A program made the position numbers and the translations under genes. A stretch of 64,000 bases of DNA from Acorus gramineus. Lineage: Eukaryota; Streptophyta; Magnoliopsida; Acorales; Acoraceae. Below are positions 1 through 12,300 of this stretch, in pieces. Numbering within the stretch: the stretch's first letter is position 1; every line of letters begins with the position of its first letter. The stretch is from the NCBI GenBank assembly GCA_030737835.1, contig CM060855.1, positions 8,223,434-8,287,433 of the forward strand. The letters run 5' to 3'. The notes below the pieces were generated by a model. That model saw nothing but the letters and a program-made list of their open reading frames with translations. It searched no databases and had not been told where the DNA came from.

Positions 1-278
1 AATAAATCAAACCATTGAATGAGAGGAAAATTGACTTATTTTTTTCCTAAACCTCCCCTACCTATTACTTCATTTTCATTATCTGTTTCTGATAAATAAA
101 TAAAAAACAAAAATCGACCATCCATCATTTCACTTATAATTTGATTAAATCTCCATGTATCCCACCCATTCCCAAAATCAAACTCACATCAATTGAATTG
201 ATCAAACAAAGTTCAAACAAAAGCTCTAAAAACCAAACTTCAAACAAGAAGAGAAGATTAAAGAGAAGCTAATCAAAC
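1..278 (-). other. Intron 1 of the RABA6 gene (partial)
   Basis: AT-rich DNA after the donor at 278-277 on the minus strand. No second exon is recognisable before the window edge. Confidence 0.6.
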
Positions 279-484
279 CTTTCTTGGCCGGCGGTGTCCC
301 ATATTTGTGCCTTGACTAGCTTGTCCCGGACTCTAACATTCCGGTAGGCGAATTCGACCCCGATCGTCGGCTTCGAGTCGAGCCTGAACTCCCCCCTCGA
401 AAACCTCGACAGGAGGTTCGACTTCCCGACGCCGGAGTCTCCAATCAGGACCGCCTTGAACAGGTAATCACACTCATCATCCAT
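279..484 (-). CDS. RABA6: RABA6-type Rab GTPase, first exon only (gene runs off the left edge)
   Basis: Small GTPase of the plant RABA (Rab11-like) family, expected to act in TGN/endosome-to-plasma-membrane traffic. Visible in the exon: the P-loop GDSGVGKS, a switch-I/effector segment KPTIGVEF and the start of switch [10 protein letters not shown]. The N-terminal [17 protein letters not shown] and the stretch VEFAYRNV match RABA6 as I remember it better than RABA1-5. The start is the ATG at 484-482; the TTG just before it is not needed. The exon ends after AG of an Arg codon at 279, followed by a GT donor at 278-277, the usual intron position in RABA genes. The remaining GTPase motifs and the C-terminal prenylation Cys lie beyond position 1, so completeness cannot be judged. 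Confidence 0.9.
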
Positions 485-1123
485 CAAAGCTTAATTTGAT
501 TTGAACAGAACTAATGAATGAATAAGATGTTGGTAGTTATTATGGGGGGACTACTAATATAGAAATTGTTAGTCCCACAAGGAAACTATTGATGCCTTCC
601 AATTGGGAGGTTGTGACGACGATGATGACTATGAATTATGTGTGTTGAATTGGTTTTAGTTGGCTTTGTATATATGATATGATTTTATTATTATTTGGGG
701 GTGGACCATGTCTTAGGAATTGTGTGGCTTGTTTGTTTTGTGACGTATTGGACCATTGGTTATCAGATTTTTTTATATAAATTCTCCTCCTGTTATGATT
801 TTTGGGGAATTTGTCTGGTCCTTGTTTTGATTTTTTTATGACAAAAATGACATAGGGTTTTTTCAATTTTAAAATTGTGGAATTTAAAATATAGATGAGG
901 TGGCTGCATTTATTTTGAAAACTAAGATACGACTTATTCTAAAAAATCTTAAAGATATGGATGAAATTTAAATTTTGAATTATATGCTAATAAGTTAGGA
1001 TTCTGAAATAATATTTAGATTTTGAATTGTATCTCAATTAAAACATGTTAAAATTTAAAATTTAAATTTTATTCCAATTTAAATGAATAACAATAAGATA
1101 AAATTTAAATTCCTAAGTCCTTG

Positions 1124-1505
1124 TTTGATTTGAGAATAAGGCCCGAAATGAATGAGAATTAGTGAGAATAGCCTCAAAATGAGTATTTTTAAGGTTGAAA
1201 TAAATGAAAATCTCTATGTCAGAATTAACCGGTATAAAATGATATATGAATTCTAGCCAACCCTTGAAATTAAATTATTATAGGTTATTCATTTGAAAAG
1301 AATATGTGGACCTGTTGTTAAATCAATTATTATCATTTTTTTATATTTTATAAATCTTTATCCATAACTTATTCACATTTTATCCAAACAATAAAAAGTC
1401 TATTATTACGTTTTCCAACGAGAATAATTAAAACACAATAAATTTTTTTTTATCATTATTTATATTAGAATAGTCATAAACCTCAGAATAACTTAATTAT
1501 ATATC
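1124..1505. repeat. MITE-like dispersed repeat, copy 1
   Basis: Related by eye to 2023-2467. Both copies contain a segment like GGTTATTCATTTGAAAAGAA followed by a TATGTGG(A/G)CC..GTTAAATCAA block, then a stretch ending near TATCCAAACGG. Ends resemble the TTGTTTG.../...CCAAA inverted ends common in plant MITEs. Degenerate; superfamily not assigned. Confidence 0.5.
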
Positions 1506-2022
1506 CAAACGGTTTTGTAATTAAAAGAACATTTTTGTCCAGAGTTATATTTTGACAAATTGCCCATTATTTTAAGCGTTAGATAAATAAATAATATTGG
1601 TGTTAATTTGGATGGGATGTGACACTAACCTGGCTATGTATAGATTATTCAACCCAAACTACAGTGAATTTGGAATTTGGGATGGAAAAGCTGTTCGATG
1701 TCGGTTTAAAATAGAATATGGTGAAATAAGTATTAATAAATTTTAAAAATCCAATTTTTTTAAAATAAATATAAATAATTATATGAGAATAGGTGAGGAT
1801 GAATTGGTATTAGCATTCTAAATATAAATTGTGTTTTTATTTTTATTTTTTTATTCATAATTTATCATGCAAACAATAAAAGCTTTGTTATTTCACCAAC
1901 AGATTTGTCTATATATTCAAATACTAAATTGCAAGTCTTTCTCTTCCACTATCCGTATGAGCTTCTAAAGTAACTGCAAAATCGAAGTTGCATCTGAAAA
2001 TACACTTTTACCTTTGGCTCTT

Positions 2023-2467
2023 GTTTGGACGAGGAATAAGGGTGTGAATATCTTAAAATAAAGCGGAATAACTGATTTTGATTATTTGGGAGAGTTAGAT
2101 ACCCAGAGATAATATATGCTTAGATAATTTTTTATAAAGGTGAATAATAATTTCATGAAACATGTGGAATTAAAGTTATTCCAGGTTATTCCATTCAAAG
2201 AATATGTGGGCCCACTGTTAAATCAACTATCATCACCTCTTATAAATCACCTGTCAAATCAACTATCATCATTTTTTTACTTTTTATAAATTTTTATCCA
2301 CACTTTGTTCATATTTTATCCAAACAATAAAAACTTTATTATTACGTTTCTCAACGAGAATAATTCAAAATACAATTAAACACAAAATTACTTTATCCTT
2401 ATTTATTCTCACTTATGCCTGAATAAATGTATACTCAAGAATAAGTTCTATTCTGTATCCAAATGGG
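2023..2467. repeat. MITE-like dispersed repeat, copy 2
   Basis: Second copy of the 1124-1505 repeat. The left end GGCTCTTGTTTGGACGAGG is roughly the inverse of the right end TATCCAAATGGGGGCTT, so terminal inverted repeats are plausible. No coding capacity. Confidence 0.5.
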
Positions 2468-2582
2468 GGCTTGGGGTGAGCGTGAACAAGGAATAATATA
2501 AAGGAATAAGAAAAAAAAATTGTTTTGGACTTTGATAGCTGCGTTTGGATAAGCTAATAATAGACCCAATAACTACTTGAGG

Positions 2583-3262
2583 GTGGGCCTATTAATGGGT
2601 CCAGTCCGGGCTGGGTCAGGGTGGACCCGGACCCGACCCATGGTAGAACCCTGCAGGTCTAGGTCCAACCCAGGACTCGGCGGGTCCCCATCAGACCCAA
2701 GTCGGTCCTGACCCCAGGATAGTTGATAAAACAAAGAATTCTAAACTCATGAATTTATTTGTCTTATCATTCTATTAGGAAAAATTTATAATAAAGCATT
2801 AATTATTATTGAGCTTTCTAAATTGGTGTCATGATACTGAAATTTTTTTATATAATTCAAAAAAAGTGAATGAATTATTAAACAACGTTCAAAACAATAA
2901 ACACTAACATATGACATTCAAAGTAAACGGAAATCTAAATAGTATAATAATGAACTAAAAGGGAGAGTTCATGGTTATTTGTGTTACAAAATAAACAATA
3001 AACACTTATACTTGTAACTTAATAAATAAAAAATAAAATTATGAGTCAACTAATAATAATAGTCTTGTAATATATAAGCATATATTAATAAAACAGTCGG
3101 GTTTCGGGTCCAATGGGTCGGGGCGGGGTGGACCCGGACCCGACCCATTTGTATGTTCAGATCCATTGAGTCAGATCCAAATCAAGTCGAATCCAAATCG
3201 GGTCGGGTATATTACACATGTAATCAGGTCCGGGTCCGATCCAGACCCATTGACATGCCTAC
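2583..3262. mobile_element. Non-autonomous TIR element with GC-rich GGGTC-type ends
   Basis: The left end reads GTGGGCCTATTAATGGGTC. The right end, reversed, reads GTAGGCATGTCAATGGGTC. Both flank GC-rich arms built from GGGTC/GACCC units, with an AT-rich core at about 2700-3095. A block of about 22 bp is repeated identically in direct orientation at about 2619-2641 and 3127-3149. No clean target-site duplication was seen, so boundaries are approximate. Confidence 0.6.
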
Positions 3263-3768
3263 TCTAAGGGGGTGTTGACATTGATTATCTAGGTTTATCT
3301 ATACAAAGGATAAAAATATCTTGTTATTTTTTTTAAATAATGAGCACATCTAATGCTCTCCCACACATCATAAAAACACGTCTTATCCATATTTTATTTC
3401 CACTTATTCTCACTTTATCGAAAATGAACTAAAGAAAAAAAAACATCACTTTTACATTTCTCTAATAAAGAATTACAAAAAAAATAAAAACAATCTAACA
3501 AAAATTTAATTATTCTACGTATACTCACCCCTATACAGGGGGGTTAACACATACAAATCCTTTCCAATCCGACGGTTCACATATCTCCACGTATCAATCC
3601 AGTGATCCCCATCCCGGGTCCACAGGTGTCCACGTGGAAACCGTGCAAATCTCGACATCCCGGACTCCATCAACCAACATACACCGCCATAACAAATTAC
3701 AGTAACCGCTTGAAATTCCATTTAACGCAAATGATAACTCATGTACAAGTGACCAACCAAACCGAACA

Positions 3769-3775
3769 TATAAAA
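3769..3775 (+). promoter_or_regulatory. Probable TATA box of the CML gene
   Basis: TATAAAA, 74 bp upstream of the CML start codon, followed by a CT-rich leader (about 3780-3800). Spacing would put transcription start near 3800 and give a leader of roughly 50 nt. Confidence 0.5.
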
Positions 3776-3779
3776 TCGT

Positions 3780-3800
3780 CTCTCTCTCTCTCTCTCTCTG
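3780..3800 (+). repeat. (TC)n microsatellite in the presumed 5' UTR of CML
   Basis: Pure CT/TC tract just upstream of the CML start. Pyrimidine-rich initiator/leader tracts are common in plant core promoters. Confidence 0.7.
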
Positions 3801-3848
3801 TCTCTCGCTCGTTCACTCTGTTTTCAGTAACTCTGTTTTCAATCATTC

Positions 3849-4385
3849 ATGGAGACCAACAAAAGCGCAGAAAAGACGGACATGGAGAAGGTGTTCGGAC
3901 GCTTCGACGTGAACGGAGACGGAAAGATCTCGTCGGAGGATCTCCACTCCGTCTTCCGCTCGCTCGGCTCCGCCGTCTCTAGAGGCGAGGTCTCAAAGAT
4001 GATGGAGCGGATGAACGCCGACCTCGAAGGCTTGGTGAATCTCAAGACGTTCTCCGACTTCCAGGCCATCGGAGGCGAAGACGTCATCGGGAGATTGAAG
4101 GATCTGAGGGAGGCGTTCAAGATGTTCGATCAGGACGCGAACGAGCTGATATCGGCGGAGGAGCTGCACAAGTTGATGAGTAGTCTGGGCGAGAATTACT
4201 CGGTGAGTGATTGCGAGAAAATGATCAGGTTCTTCGATTCGAACGGCGATGGTTCTGTTAGCTTTCGTGAGTTCAAGGAGATGATGAAGGGGGGATTCAA
4301 GGCGTCGACGCCACGTCCAATTGAAGAGAAGGGGGCGGAAGAAAAATCGGGGAAAGGAAAAGGAACCGAGTCTGACAATAATTAG
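3849..4385 (+). CDS. CML: Calmodulin-like EF-hand protein (CML26/27-like), 178 aa
   Basis: Intronless calcium-sensor gene, as is usual for plant CMLs. Four EF-hand positions are visible. Loop 1 (residues 20-31, DVNGDGKISSED) and loop 4 (130-141, DSNGDGSVSFRE) look functional. Loop 2 (56-67, NADLEGLVNLKT) has lost acidic position 12 and is probably dead. Loop 3 (94-105, DQDANELISAEE) keeps D1, D3, N5 and E12 but lacks the Gly at position 6, so it may bind weakly. The C-terminus beyond residue 150 is a charged Lys/Glu-rich tail. The segment around 117-125 (YSVSDCEKM) recalls CML26/27, and the location next to RABA6 supports that. There is no signal peptide or membrane segment. It would act in the cytosol or nucleus by Ca2+-dependent binding of unknown partners. 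Confidence 0.9.
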   Translation: METNKSAEKTDMEKVFGRFDVNGDGKISSEDLHSVFRSLGSAVSRGEVSKMMERMNADLEGLVNLKTFSDFQAIGGEDVIGRLKDLREAFKMFDQDANELISAEELHKLMSSLGENYSVSDCEKMIRFFDSNGDGSVSFREFKEMMKGGFKASTPRPIEEKGAEEKSGKGKGTESDNN

Positions 4386-5844
4386 GGTTTTGATGAGGGT
4401 TTTGTTTCGTGTCTTTTCGATCTTTCTCTGTTGAAAGATGTAGATCTTGGATTGGTGTGAATGAATGGATGAACAGGGAAGACCGATATTGTTGGGTTTT
4501 TTTTTAGTTCGTATGGATCTTGAATTTGGAATCGAATTCGACTCGAATTTGAATTGGATCCTAAATTTTTTTGCGTCTAATTGGGATCTATGTGATGGAA
4601 ACCGAAAGTTTGATTTCTGTTATGCTCGAGTGGTGTTTGGAAACAACCGCCAAAAAAATAAAACACTATCCAGAGAGGTTTTTTTTTTTTACGGAAATGC
4701 AAAAAATATTAAAAAAGAAAAGAAAAAGAGAAGGCAGTTTCTTCACTATTTCACATAAATTAATCTGTCTGTAGCTTTTGTTCAACTTTTTTTTTAATTG
4801 AAATGGGATTCAAGAAAAATAGTTTCATGCAAATTCAAAAACTAATCAAATCTGTTTTCAAACGGGTCATAGATATACCATGCTTTGAAGTTTTCTGAAT
4901 TGATGAATGAGATTTACTCTTTTTTTTTTTTTTAAACGAAAACTAGCATTTTAAAAAAAAACTTTAACAATGATACCATCTATTTCTTGAAAAAAAAGTG
5001 TTTCTTTACTTATATTTTGATAAAAGAATATCATGATTTGAAAACTCATCTTACTGATGTGGGATTAAATTTATTTAAACATTTTAAAAAAAAAAAAGAT
5101 AATAAAATCAAATATTAATATTCTTGAAAAATATAGTTTATGTGAATAAAAAATAGCAATTTACCCTCAGAATAAAGTCATAGGAATAAAATTTAGTTTA
5201 TAAATGATATTCTCCCCTTTAGCACTATTAGGTAACCTGAACCTTGGTGTATATACAACGATGAAAATTGTAACTCTAAAATAATATAATGTTGGTAAAT
5301 AATTGATTTGTATTGTGAGATATAATCAACGTCAATTATGGAAATACATGGCCACTATACATATATACATAGTACATCCTCATGGTTGATGAAAGAAGTA
5401 CCTCGTCCACTTAGTTTCCTTTATCGAACAAAACACTCAAACAAATTCTTTTGGGGTGAGCGATAATAGGAGGATCAGAGGGGGAAAACAGAGGAGAGTG
5501 GAGGAGGGCGGTGGGAGGAAGAGGCCGGGGAGAGGGGGGAGGGGGAGAGAGAGGTTGATGAGGGTGAAATGGCGGTCCTCCGTTGGCTTCTCTTCCTCTC
5601 ATTCCCCCTCTTGTCGTCACTTTACTCAACATTTTCCCTTTCAGTAGATTTTTATCGGTAAGAGTTTATAAAAAAATAATATAATTTTTGATCAATTCTT
5701 ACCAATAAGAGTCTATCACAATCGGAAGGTGATTACACAATGTTGCACGGTACTCCTCTATTTGCATATTCTAAGTAAACTATATATCTATATATATATA
5801 TATATGATGGTGGGAGTATCCGAATTGCAGCCTACATATTCGGA

Positions 5845-5869
5845 TGGGCCGTCCCAAGGCCCCGGCCCA
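5845..5869 (+). promoter_or_regulatory. Paired Site II-type elements (TGGGCC / GGCCCA)
   Basis: TGGGCC at 5845-5850 and an inverted GGCCCA at 5864-5869, 15 bp apart end to end. TGGGCY (Site II) elements are known in plant promoters of growth-related housekeeping genes. Position about 200 bp upstream of a TATA-like box at 6047 suits the SNF2 gene. Confidence 0.45.
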
Positions 5870-6046
5870 TTCAACCACGCATCCTATCGACAGCCGACAC
5901 CGAATCCACAAACTATGGCGGTCCAGATCAAACCACGATCCATCAAACGGCCAATTTAATTTCATCCAGTCTCTCTCTCCCTCACCCATCCATCTCCAAT
6001 TCAACGGTCCTGATGCAAGATCTTCCATCAGCAATCGATCACACCC

Positions 6047-6055
6047 TATAAAAAA
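6047..6055 (+). promoter_or_regulatory. TATA-like box upstream of the SNF2 ATPase gene
   Basis: TATAAAAAA after CACACCC, 288 bp before the start codon. Downstream are CT-rich and poly-A leader sequences consistent with a 5' UTR. Confidence 0.4.
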
Positions 6056-6334
6056 CCAATTCAACCCCGAAACCCTCCCGTTATATCCAACCACAAAGCC
6101 GCCACCACCAAGGGTATTTTAGTAACTTAACCTTCATAAATCACATAAACAAAAAAAAAAAAAAAAAACCTAGGGTGTGCACCGGAAAGGGCAGAGCGAG
6201 AGAGGTTTTGGTGATTTTTTTTTTCTTTGAGAGAAGCGAATCGGATCTAAATATTTGAAAAAGAAAATTAAAAATCTCACTCGAAATTAAGCCGTTGTTG
6301 GAGCCTTCCCCCTCCCTCGTTTTCCCGCCAAACC

Positions 6335-9300
6335 ATGTCTTCGGCGGAGGTGGAGAAGGGCCGTCCGAGCGACGATCGGGTGGGGAAGGCGAAGACCCTG
6401 ATCTGCGCCATCAACCTCCTCTCCAGGAACCTCCCCCTCCCGCCGGACGTCTTCGATTCCGTCTCTTCCATCTACTCAGAAGACGCCCCCGCCGGCGATG
6501 GCGAGGAAGTCGTTGACGGCCGTGATGGTGCTTCGGACGGCGATGGAGATCGTTTGGTATGTATGATTTGTGATTGAAAGAAGCAATTTTTGTTTGGGGG
6601 GAACAGGTGATGCTGCTAAAAGGGTTTTGGGGATTAGGTTTTGTGTATGGTTTTTGGGGGGTTGCTTCTGGGGAGGGGGGGGGGGGGTGTGGAATTTTTT
6701 TAAATTTTTATGGTGGGTTATTCTAAATTTTGGTTGATTTTATGTTTTTGGTTTGTTGGGTTTTATTATAAAATTTTGTGAAAGCATGGTTGGTCAGTGT
6801 TGTCGAAGAATTGCGTTTTTGTTTCAGGTCTTTGTGATGAAATCATGAAAGGAGGAGCAAATTTTGGGTAAATATATAAGTTTAATGATAAAGGTTTTGG
6901 AGACTAAATGTGTCTTTGGATTTATTGTTCTTATTTTATGGGGAGATTTGGATCCAATGTATGATTTTGGTTTCTCTGTCAGAGGTGATTGCTGGATAAA
7001 GAATTGTTACTTTGTGTTCCTCTGATAAACCCATCCATTTTAAATTGTAAAAGAAGAATTTTTAACGAGCATGTACTTTCTCATATGTTGTGATACCTCT
7101 ACTGGTTGCCTAATTTTATGTGATATTTTTTGCTTATATGAGTTGCTTGTTTTGGGTTCTAATCGTTCCTCTTGAACAGAGTGATGGAGCTTCCACGACA
7201 GGAATCTCGATGATAGATCTCGAGGAAACGCTAATAGAGCAGAGGCTTAATTGCATGTCTGGTTTGGCCTTGAAAAAACTAAGGGAGAACCGTTTGAATA
7301 GTCGCATTCAAAATCGGCTTTCAGAGCTTGAAGGTTATATTTCAATGAAGAATAATTTATCTTTTTACATTCTTATCCCTGTGTTGTAGGCTTGTTATTT
7401 TTGGTTGGTAAATGCTGGGACTCAAATCCATTTGTGTGCCGGTCTGCCTCTTTTGTAGGTTAAATTGATCTTCTTGCCACTGTTCTGGACTTTATGGTAT
7501 TGGTAACAAGTGCAGTTATTTACTGATTGATGATAACATTATTAGTATGGAAATTAAGGCCAACATGGGTTGAGCCAACCTGGGGTTGAATTTGTAGTAG
7601 TCAGGACCTTCTACTGATATTTCTGCTCTTGATTTTTATCTGTGCACAAGCTGTGGGATTGTGTGCCATGGACAAGTTTCCATCAAAGGAACATTTTGGG
7701 TGATATGATGTTGATTAAGTAGACAAAGAATTAGCCATACAACTGGAAAAAATGACATGCTTCTCCCATCTCTTGAAGAAAAATAAGATACTCATCGTTA
7801 GAACAGTAGTTCCAAATTTTCATTGTCTGATAAGTATCCCCAAATTGAACTATGTGACATTATAATTTTTATGCCTAACTGTGATTTTTAGGGAAAATTT
7901 ATTGGCTGAATTGCACAATGATTGTATTTCTTATTTTTGTCTGATATTGGCTGACGGTTACATTCTTTTCACCCTTGATGTATGATTTTATTCTGCTGAC
8001 TTGCATTTCAATTTGAAACAGAGTTGCCTTCAAGTAGAGGTGAGGACCTGCAAATGAAGTGCCTGCTTGAACTGTATGGGCTGAAGGTAAATTTGTTGTG
8101 AACTTTAAAAAACTGAATTATTTGAGTGGAAACTAAGCTTGTTGTACGTTGAACAACATTGTCTGTGAAGTAGATCTTATATTTAGCATCTACATTTTCC
8201 TTTTCAGCCAACTATTTGCTTTTGAAGGAGGCAACATGAGCATGCTTCCATACCTACTCTATTACCTTTTAATGCTGATTTTTACTTTTTTCCATTTGTA
8301 TATAATGTTTTGTTTTGTTTTGTTTTTTTATTCTTTTTGTGTAATTTTTTTTTTCCAATCTGCTTCATTGGCTGATGAGTTGCACTACAAGTTTAATGTG
8401 GAAAAGTTTTCCGTTATATGATGAACAACACTTAAAATACGTTATATTGATCATATTAAGATGACAATGATGAGATATGCATATGCGTATATGCTTATTG
8501 ATGTGTGTTGACATATGTCCTTTTTTTTCCTCTTATTTCCTGAATGGAGGGATGACATGGGTTTTTGTACCTTGGGCAAGGAATTTTTTCTAACAGTTAG
8601 CTGAGTTACAAAGGAAGGTTCGCTCTGACGTGAGTTCCGAGTATTGGTTACGTGAGCATTGTGCATATCCAGACAAGCAACTGTTTGACTGGGGGATGAT
8701 GAGGATACGACGGCCCTTCATCTTATATGATGTTGGAGATGTCTTAGCCATGGACGCAGATGATTCTCAGAGGAAAAAAAGAGATGCTGAGGTAATTGTT
8801 GGAATTGTGTCTATCTTCCTGACTTGATCAACTCATTTATATTTACCATATCTGCAAAAAAAGAAGAAGAAAAAGGTGTCTATGTTGACAGAATGCCCAT
8901 TGCAGAGGTTGTCTAGGTTTGAAGAGGAAGAGAAAAGCTATGTGGAGACAAGGAAGAGAAGATTTTTTGCGGAAATTCTTAATGCTGCTCGTGAAATTCA
9001 GTTGCAAGGACAAACCACTTTTAAACGTCGTAAGCAAAGAAATGATGGGATACAGGTATTCATCATTATTGAAATGTGATTTAAAGAAAGATAACGCTAT
9101 TGTTGATAAAGATGAAGACACCTTTAGTATAAAGTACTGCTCAGATAGATCTGAATTTGGATGATTGTGCTGAGTTTTGTACCCTGGCAATGAATTGTGA
9201 TGCATAAATGCACAGAAATGGCTGGCACTGATCTGGATGAACCAATTCACTACCAAGCATTTGTTTGAACTTTGTTCTTCATACTTCATTTTGACCTATA

Positions 9301-12300
9301 AACATTTCTTGTCTGTATCTTTCATGGTTACATGCTAGAGGTTGATTAGGTATTGAACTGATTTTTTTTGGCTAGTTCATATTTAGTGGATATTGTTGCT
9401 AATATTCTTATGTTTCACAGGCATGGCATGCCAGACAAAGGCAGCGTGCTACCCGGGCAGAAAAATTGAGATTCCAAGCACTAAAAGCGGATGACCAGGA
9501 AGCCTACATGAAGATGGTTGAAGAGAGCAAGAATGAAAGATTAACTATGCTTTTAGGGAAAACCAATGACCTTCTTGTGCGTCTTGGAGCTGCTGTTCAG
9601 AAACAGAAAGATGCAGAACATATTGATGAAATCAAATCTTCGAGAGGCTTAGATGCTGAGAGTTCTCCTCAATCATCTTCTAAGAATGAAAGCTCTTCAG
9701 ACATGTCTCCAGAAGAAAATGTGGACATTATTGATTTTGATTCCGCTAATCATGCCAAGGCAAATGATTTTCTGGAAGGCCAGAGGCAGTATAATTCTGT
9801 TATCCATTCCATTGAAGAGAAGGTATGTCTTGATTTCATTAATGCCTCTATTGATACATTACACCGAATATACAATGTCACATTTCTCATAGTACACTCT
9901 GCATGCATCTCATGGGGAGGATGCATTCTTCCACTGGATTCTCTTATGTTAATCATAGACCAAAATTTTATCCAAATTCCATTTTATTGTACATTCTAGT
10001 TCTTGATTTAGTTGATTGACTTAGATGACTGCTATTGTGGTGTTTCTGGTGATCGTGCTTACAATTTGTGCTATCACTGATTGACTCCTAATTTAACAGA
10101 TAATCAATTGTATATCAAAGTGTAGGTGTTGTTTCTCTAATTGTATTCCTTTTCAAGTCTTGCTTGACCTAGCTCATGCCTTTAGCACTTGTCCTTATGT
10201 GCTTTTATTGATGTTTATAAAGCTGATATAGACTTATAGTGTATGGTATATTCCTCAAGCGGATGCCAATTCCATTGTAGCTAAGATTTATGATCGTGAT
10301 GAAGCCAAATAATAACATAAAATAAAATATAACATGTTAGTTACAAGCATGAAATCAGATTGGTTTTGTTCTTGTTCAATGTGATCTTTGGTTATCCCTA
10401 AACTTCGTAAAGAAGAAAAAAACATAAAAAAGAATGAATGTTTTTTCACGTGGGTGTGAATTGATACTTCATAATTGACATGTTTTATTTGCTCAATCAT
10501 TGGCCCAACAGGTGACAGTGCAGCCATCTATGCTTCAAGGTGGAGAGCTGAGAACTTACCAGTTGGAAGGGCTTCAATGGATGCTTTCTTTGTTCAATAA
10601 CAATTTGAATGGCATCTTGGCTGATGAAATGGGCTTGGGAAAGACAATACAAACCATTGCATTAATAGCATATTTAATGGAGAACAAAAATGTGACTGGA
10701 CCGCATATGATTGTTGCTCCGAAAGCTGTACTGCCAAACTGGATTACTGAGTTTTCAAACTGGGCACCCAGGTTTGCCTCATGTTCTTCTTAATGTACTT
10801 TCTTATAATATTTGTTGTCATTTTCTTTACTTGTTTGAATAACTCTTCTATGTCCATTGTCCAGCATAGTGGCTGTGTTATATGATGGGCGGCTAGATGA
10901 AAGAAAGGCAATCAGGGAAGAATATTCTGGAGAAGGAAAATTTAACGTGTTGATCACACACTACGATTTAATTATGCGAGACAAAGCATTTTTAAAGAAA
11001 ATTCACTGGTACTACATGATTGTTGATGAAGGTCATCGACTGAAAAATCATGAGTGTGCTCTTGCAAAGACCCTTGTAACAGGGTATGTTAAATGTGTGT
11101 TTTAGTTATTCATTTTTAATTGCTACCTCTTATAGTTTTTTGGGTTTTGATTATCATGTCTTTACTTCAGTGGTCGATGTATGATTGCTGGTCTGGCTCT
11201 TTGCTTGATGAATGCAACTTCAGATAATGTTATAGCTTCTAATCAAATGGATTAACTTGAGCTTAATGCTTATGTTTTAAAATTTTGGACATTATTTTAA
11301 ACACCCTTTCAAAGAGTACAGATAATAATAAAGTTTGCATAAATCAATATACTTTAAGAGAACAAGAATTTGAACAACAGAATTTGTCCATAGTCCAATT
11401 CAGCTGGTCCGCAGTGGTTCCATGGTATGCAGTTTGGCATTATTATCCTTGCAATAATTATTGAATTCAACTAGTCCTGTGAAAAAAAAAGTTTTGAAGC
11501 AGATGAGCTGATTATTTATTTTGATTATCAGGTTCCTATTTAACAATTTATTGATAATAAAAAAACTATCTGAATTTCAATTTGATAAGAGATGTTTACC
11601 ATGACTTTCTCCCTGAGCGACAATAAAGAAGCTTATTTATATTAAGTGGCTCGTGGTATATGTTACTTTTCATGCTAATTCTGAAGCACTTCTTATTAGG
11701 ATGTTGAACAGCTGTTCATTAAAGGTAACTACGGTTGTTACTCACTAGAGAAAAATCATCCTGTCAAAATATCGATTAAGTGCAGTCCATTGAATGTGGC
11801 TTTTTTTCACACTAAAGTGGGCAATGCATCACCAGAGTTCATTGAAAAAATGGAAGGTATTTAAAGGAGAGAAGAGCATTACAACCCTAACTAGTTGGAG
11901 ATATAAACTAAGGAAAACATTGGGGGACAAGAAGATTTCCAAGAAAAGGGATAAACAAGCAGAAAGAAACTAAAGTCAGACCAGCCCGATAACATGAACA
12001 TCCGGTATCGGCTTAGGGAAATAGAAAAATATTCCAGCATCGTGGGTTTCTGAGCCTTTAAGCATTGTAGAAACCATTCAATACCTTTTCCTCGTGATCA
12101 TTCTTCCTTTGAAATAGTTTTCGTTTCAGAAAACCAGATGCTCCAGCACATGGCACGTGAATGAGATTTCTAAACTTTTTCTTGGTGAATTTGTCCATTT
12201 TTTGTTCTTACGACTGGATTTAGAACATTTTGCTGCTGGATCCAACTGTCATGGACTCTTTATATTCCTTTAATTGATATTGCTTTACTTCTTATTTATG

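Larger units (their letters stand above)
485..3848. other. Intergenic spacer between divergent RABA6 and CML genes
   Basis: No coding potential seen. It holds the RABA6 promoter/5' UTR next to 485, two related copies of a MITE-like repeat (about 1124-1505 and 2023-2467), a GC-spiked terminal-inverted-repeat element (about 2583-3262) and the CML promoter near 3769. Confidence 0.7.
4386..6334. other. Intergenic spacer between CML and the SNF2 ATPase gene
   Basis: 3' UTR of CML, then AT-rich DNA with poly-T/poly-A runs, a purine-rich low-complexity patch at 5450-5560 (GGAGG/GAGAG), a (TA)n tract near 5783-5805, and the promoter of the SNF2 gene from about 5840. ORFs here lack recognisable domains. 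Confidence 0.7.

Noticed and set aside
3839..4378. Minus-strand ORFs across the CML gene
   Set aside because: Antisense shadows of a clear EF-hand coding region.
5411..5647. Overlapping ORFs on both strands in a GGAGG/GAGAG-rich patch
   Set aside because: Low-complexity purine-rich DNA; the translations are Pro/Ser- or Arg/Gly-rich artefacts with no domain.
8892..8905. Alternative acceptor TTGACAG 14 nt upstream of SNF2 exon 5
   Set aside because: Its use would shift the frame; the downstream TTGCAG gives the expected family sequence.
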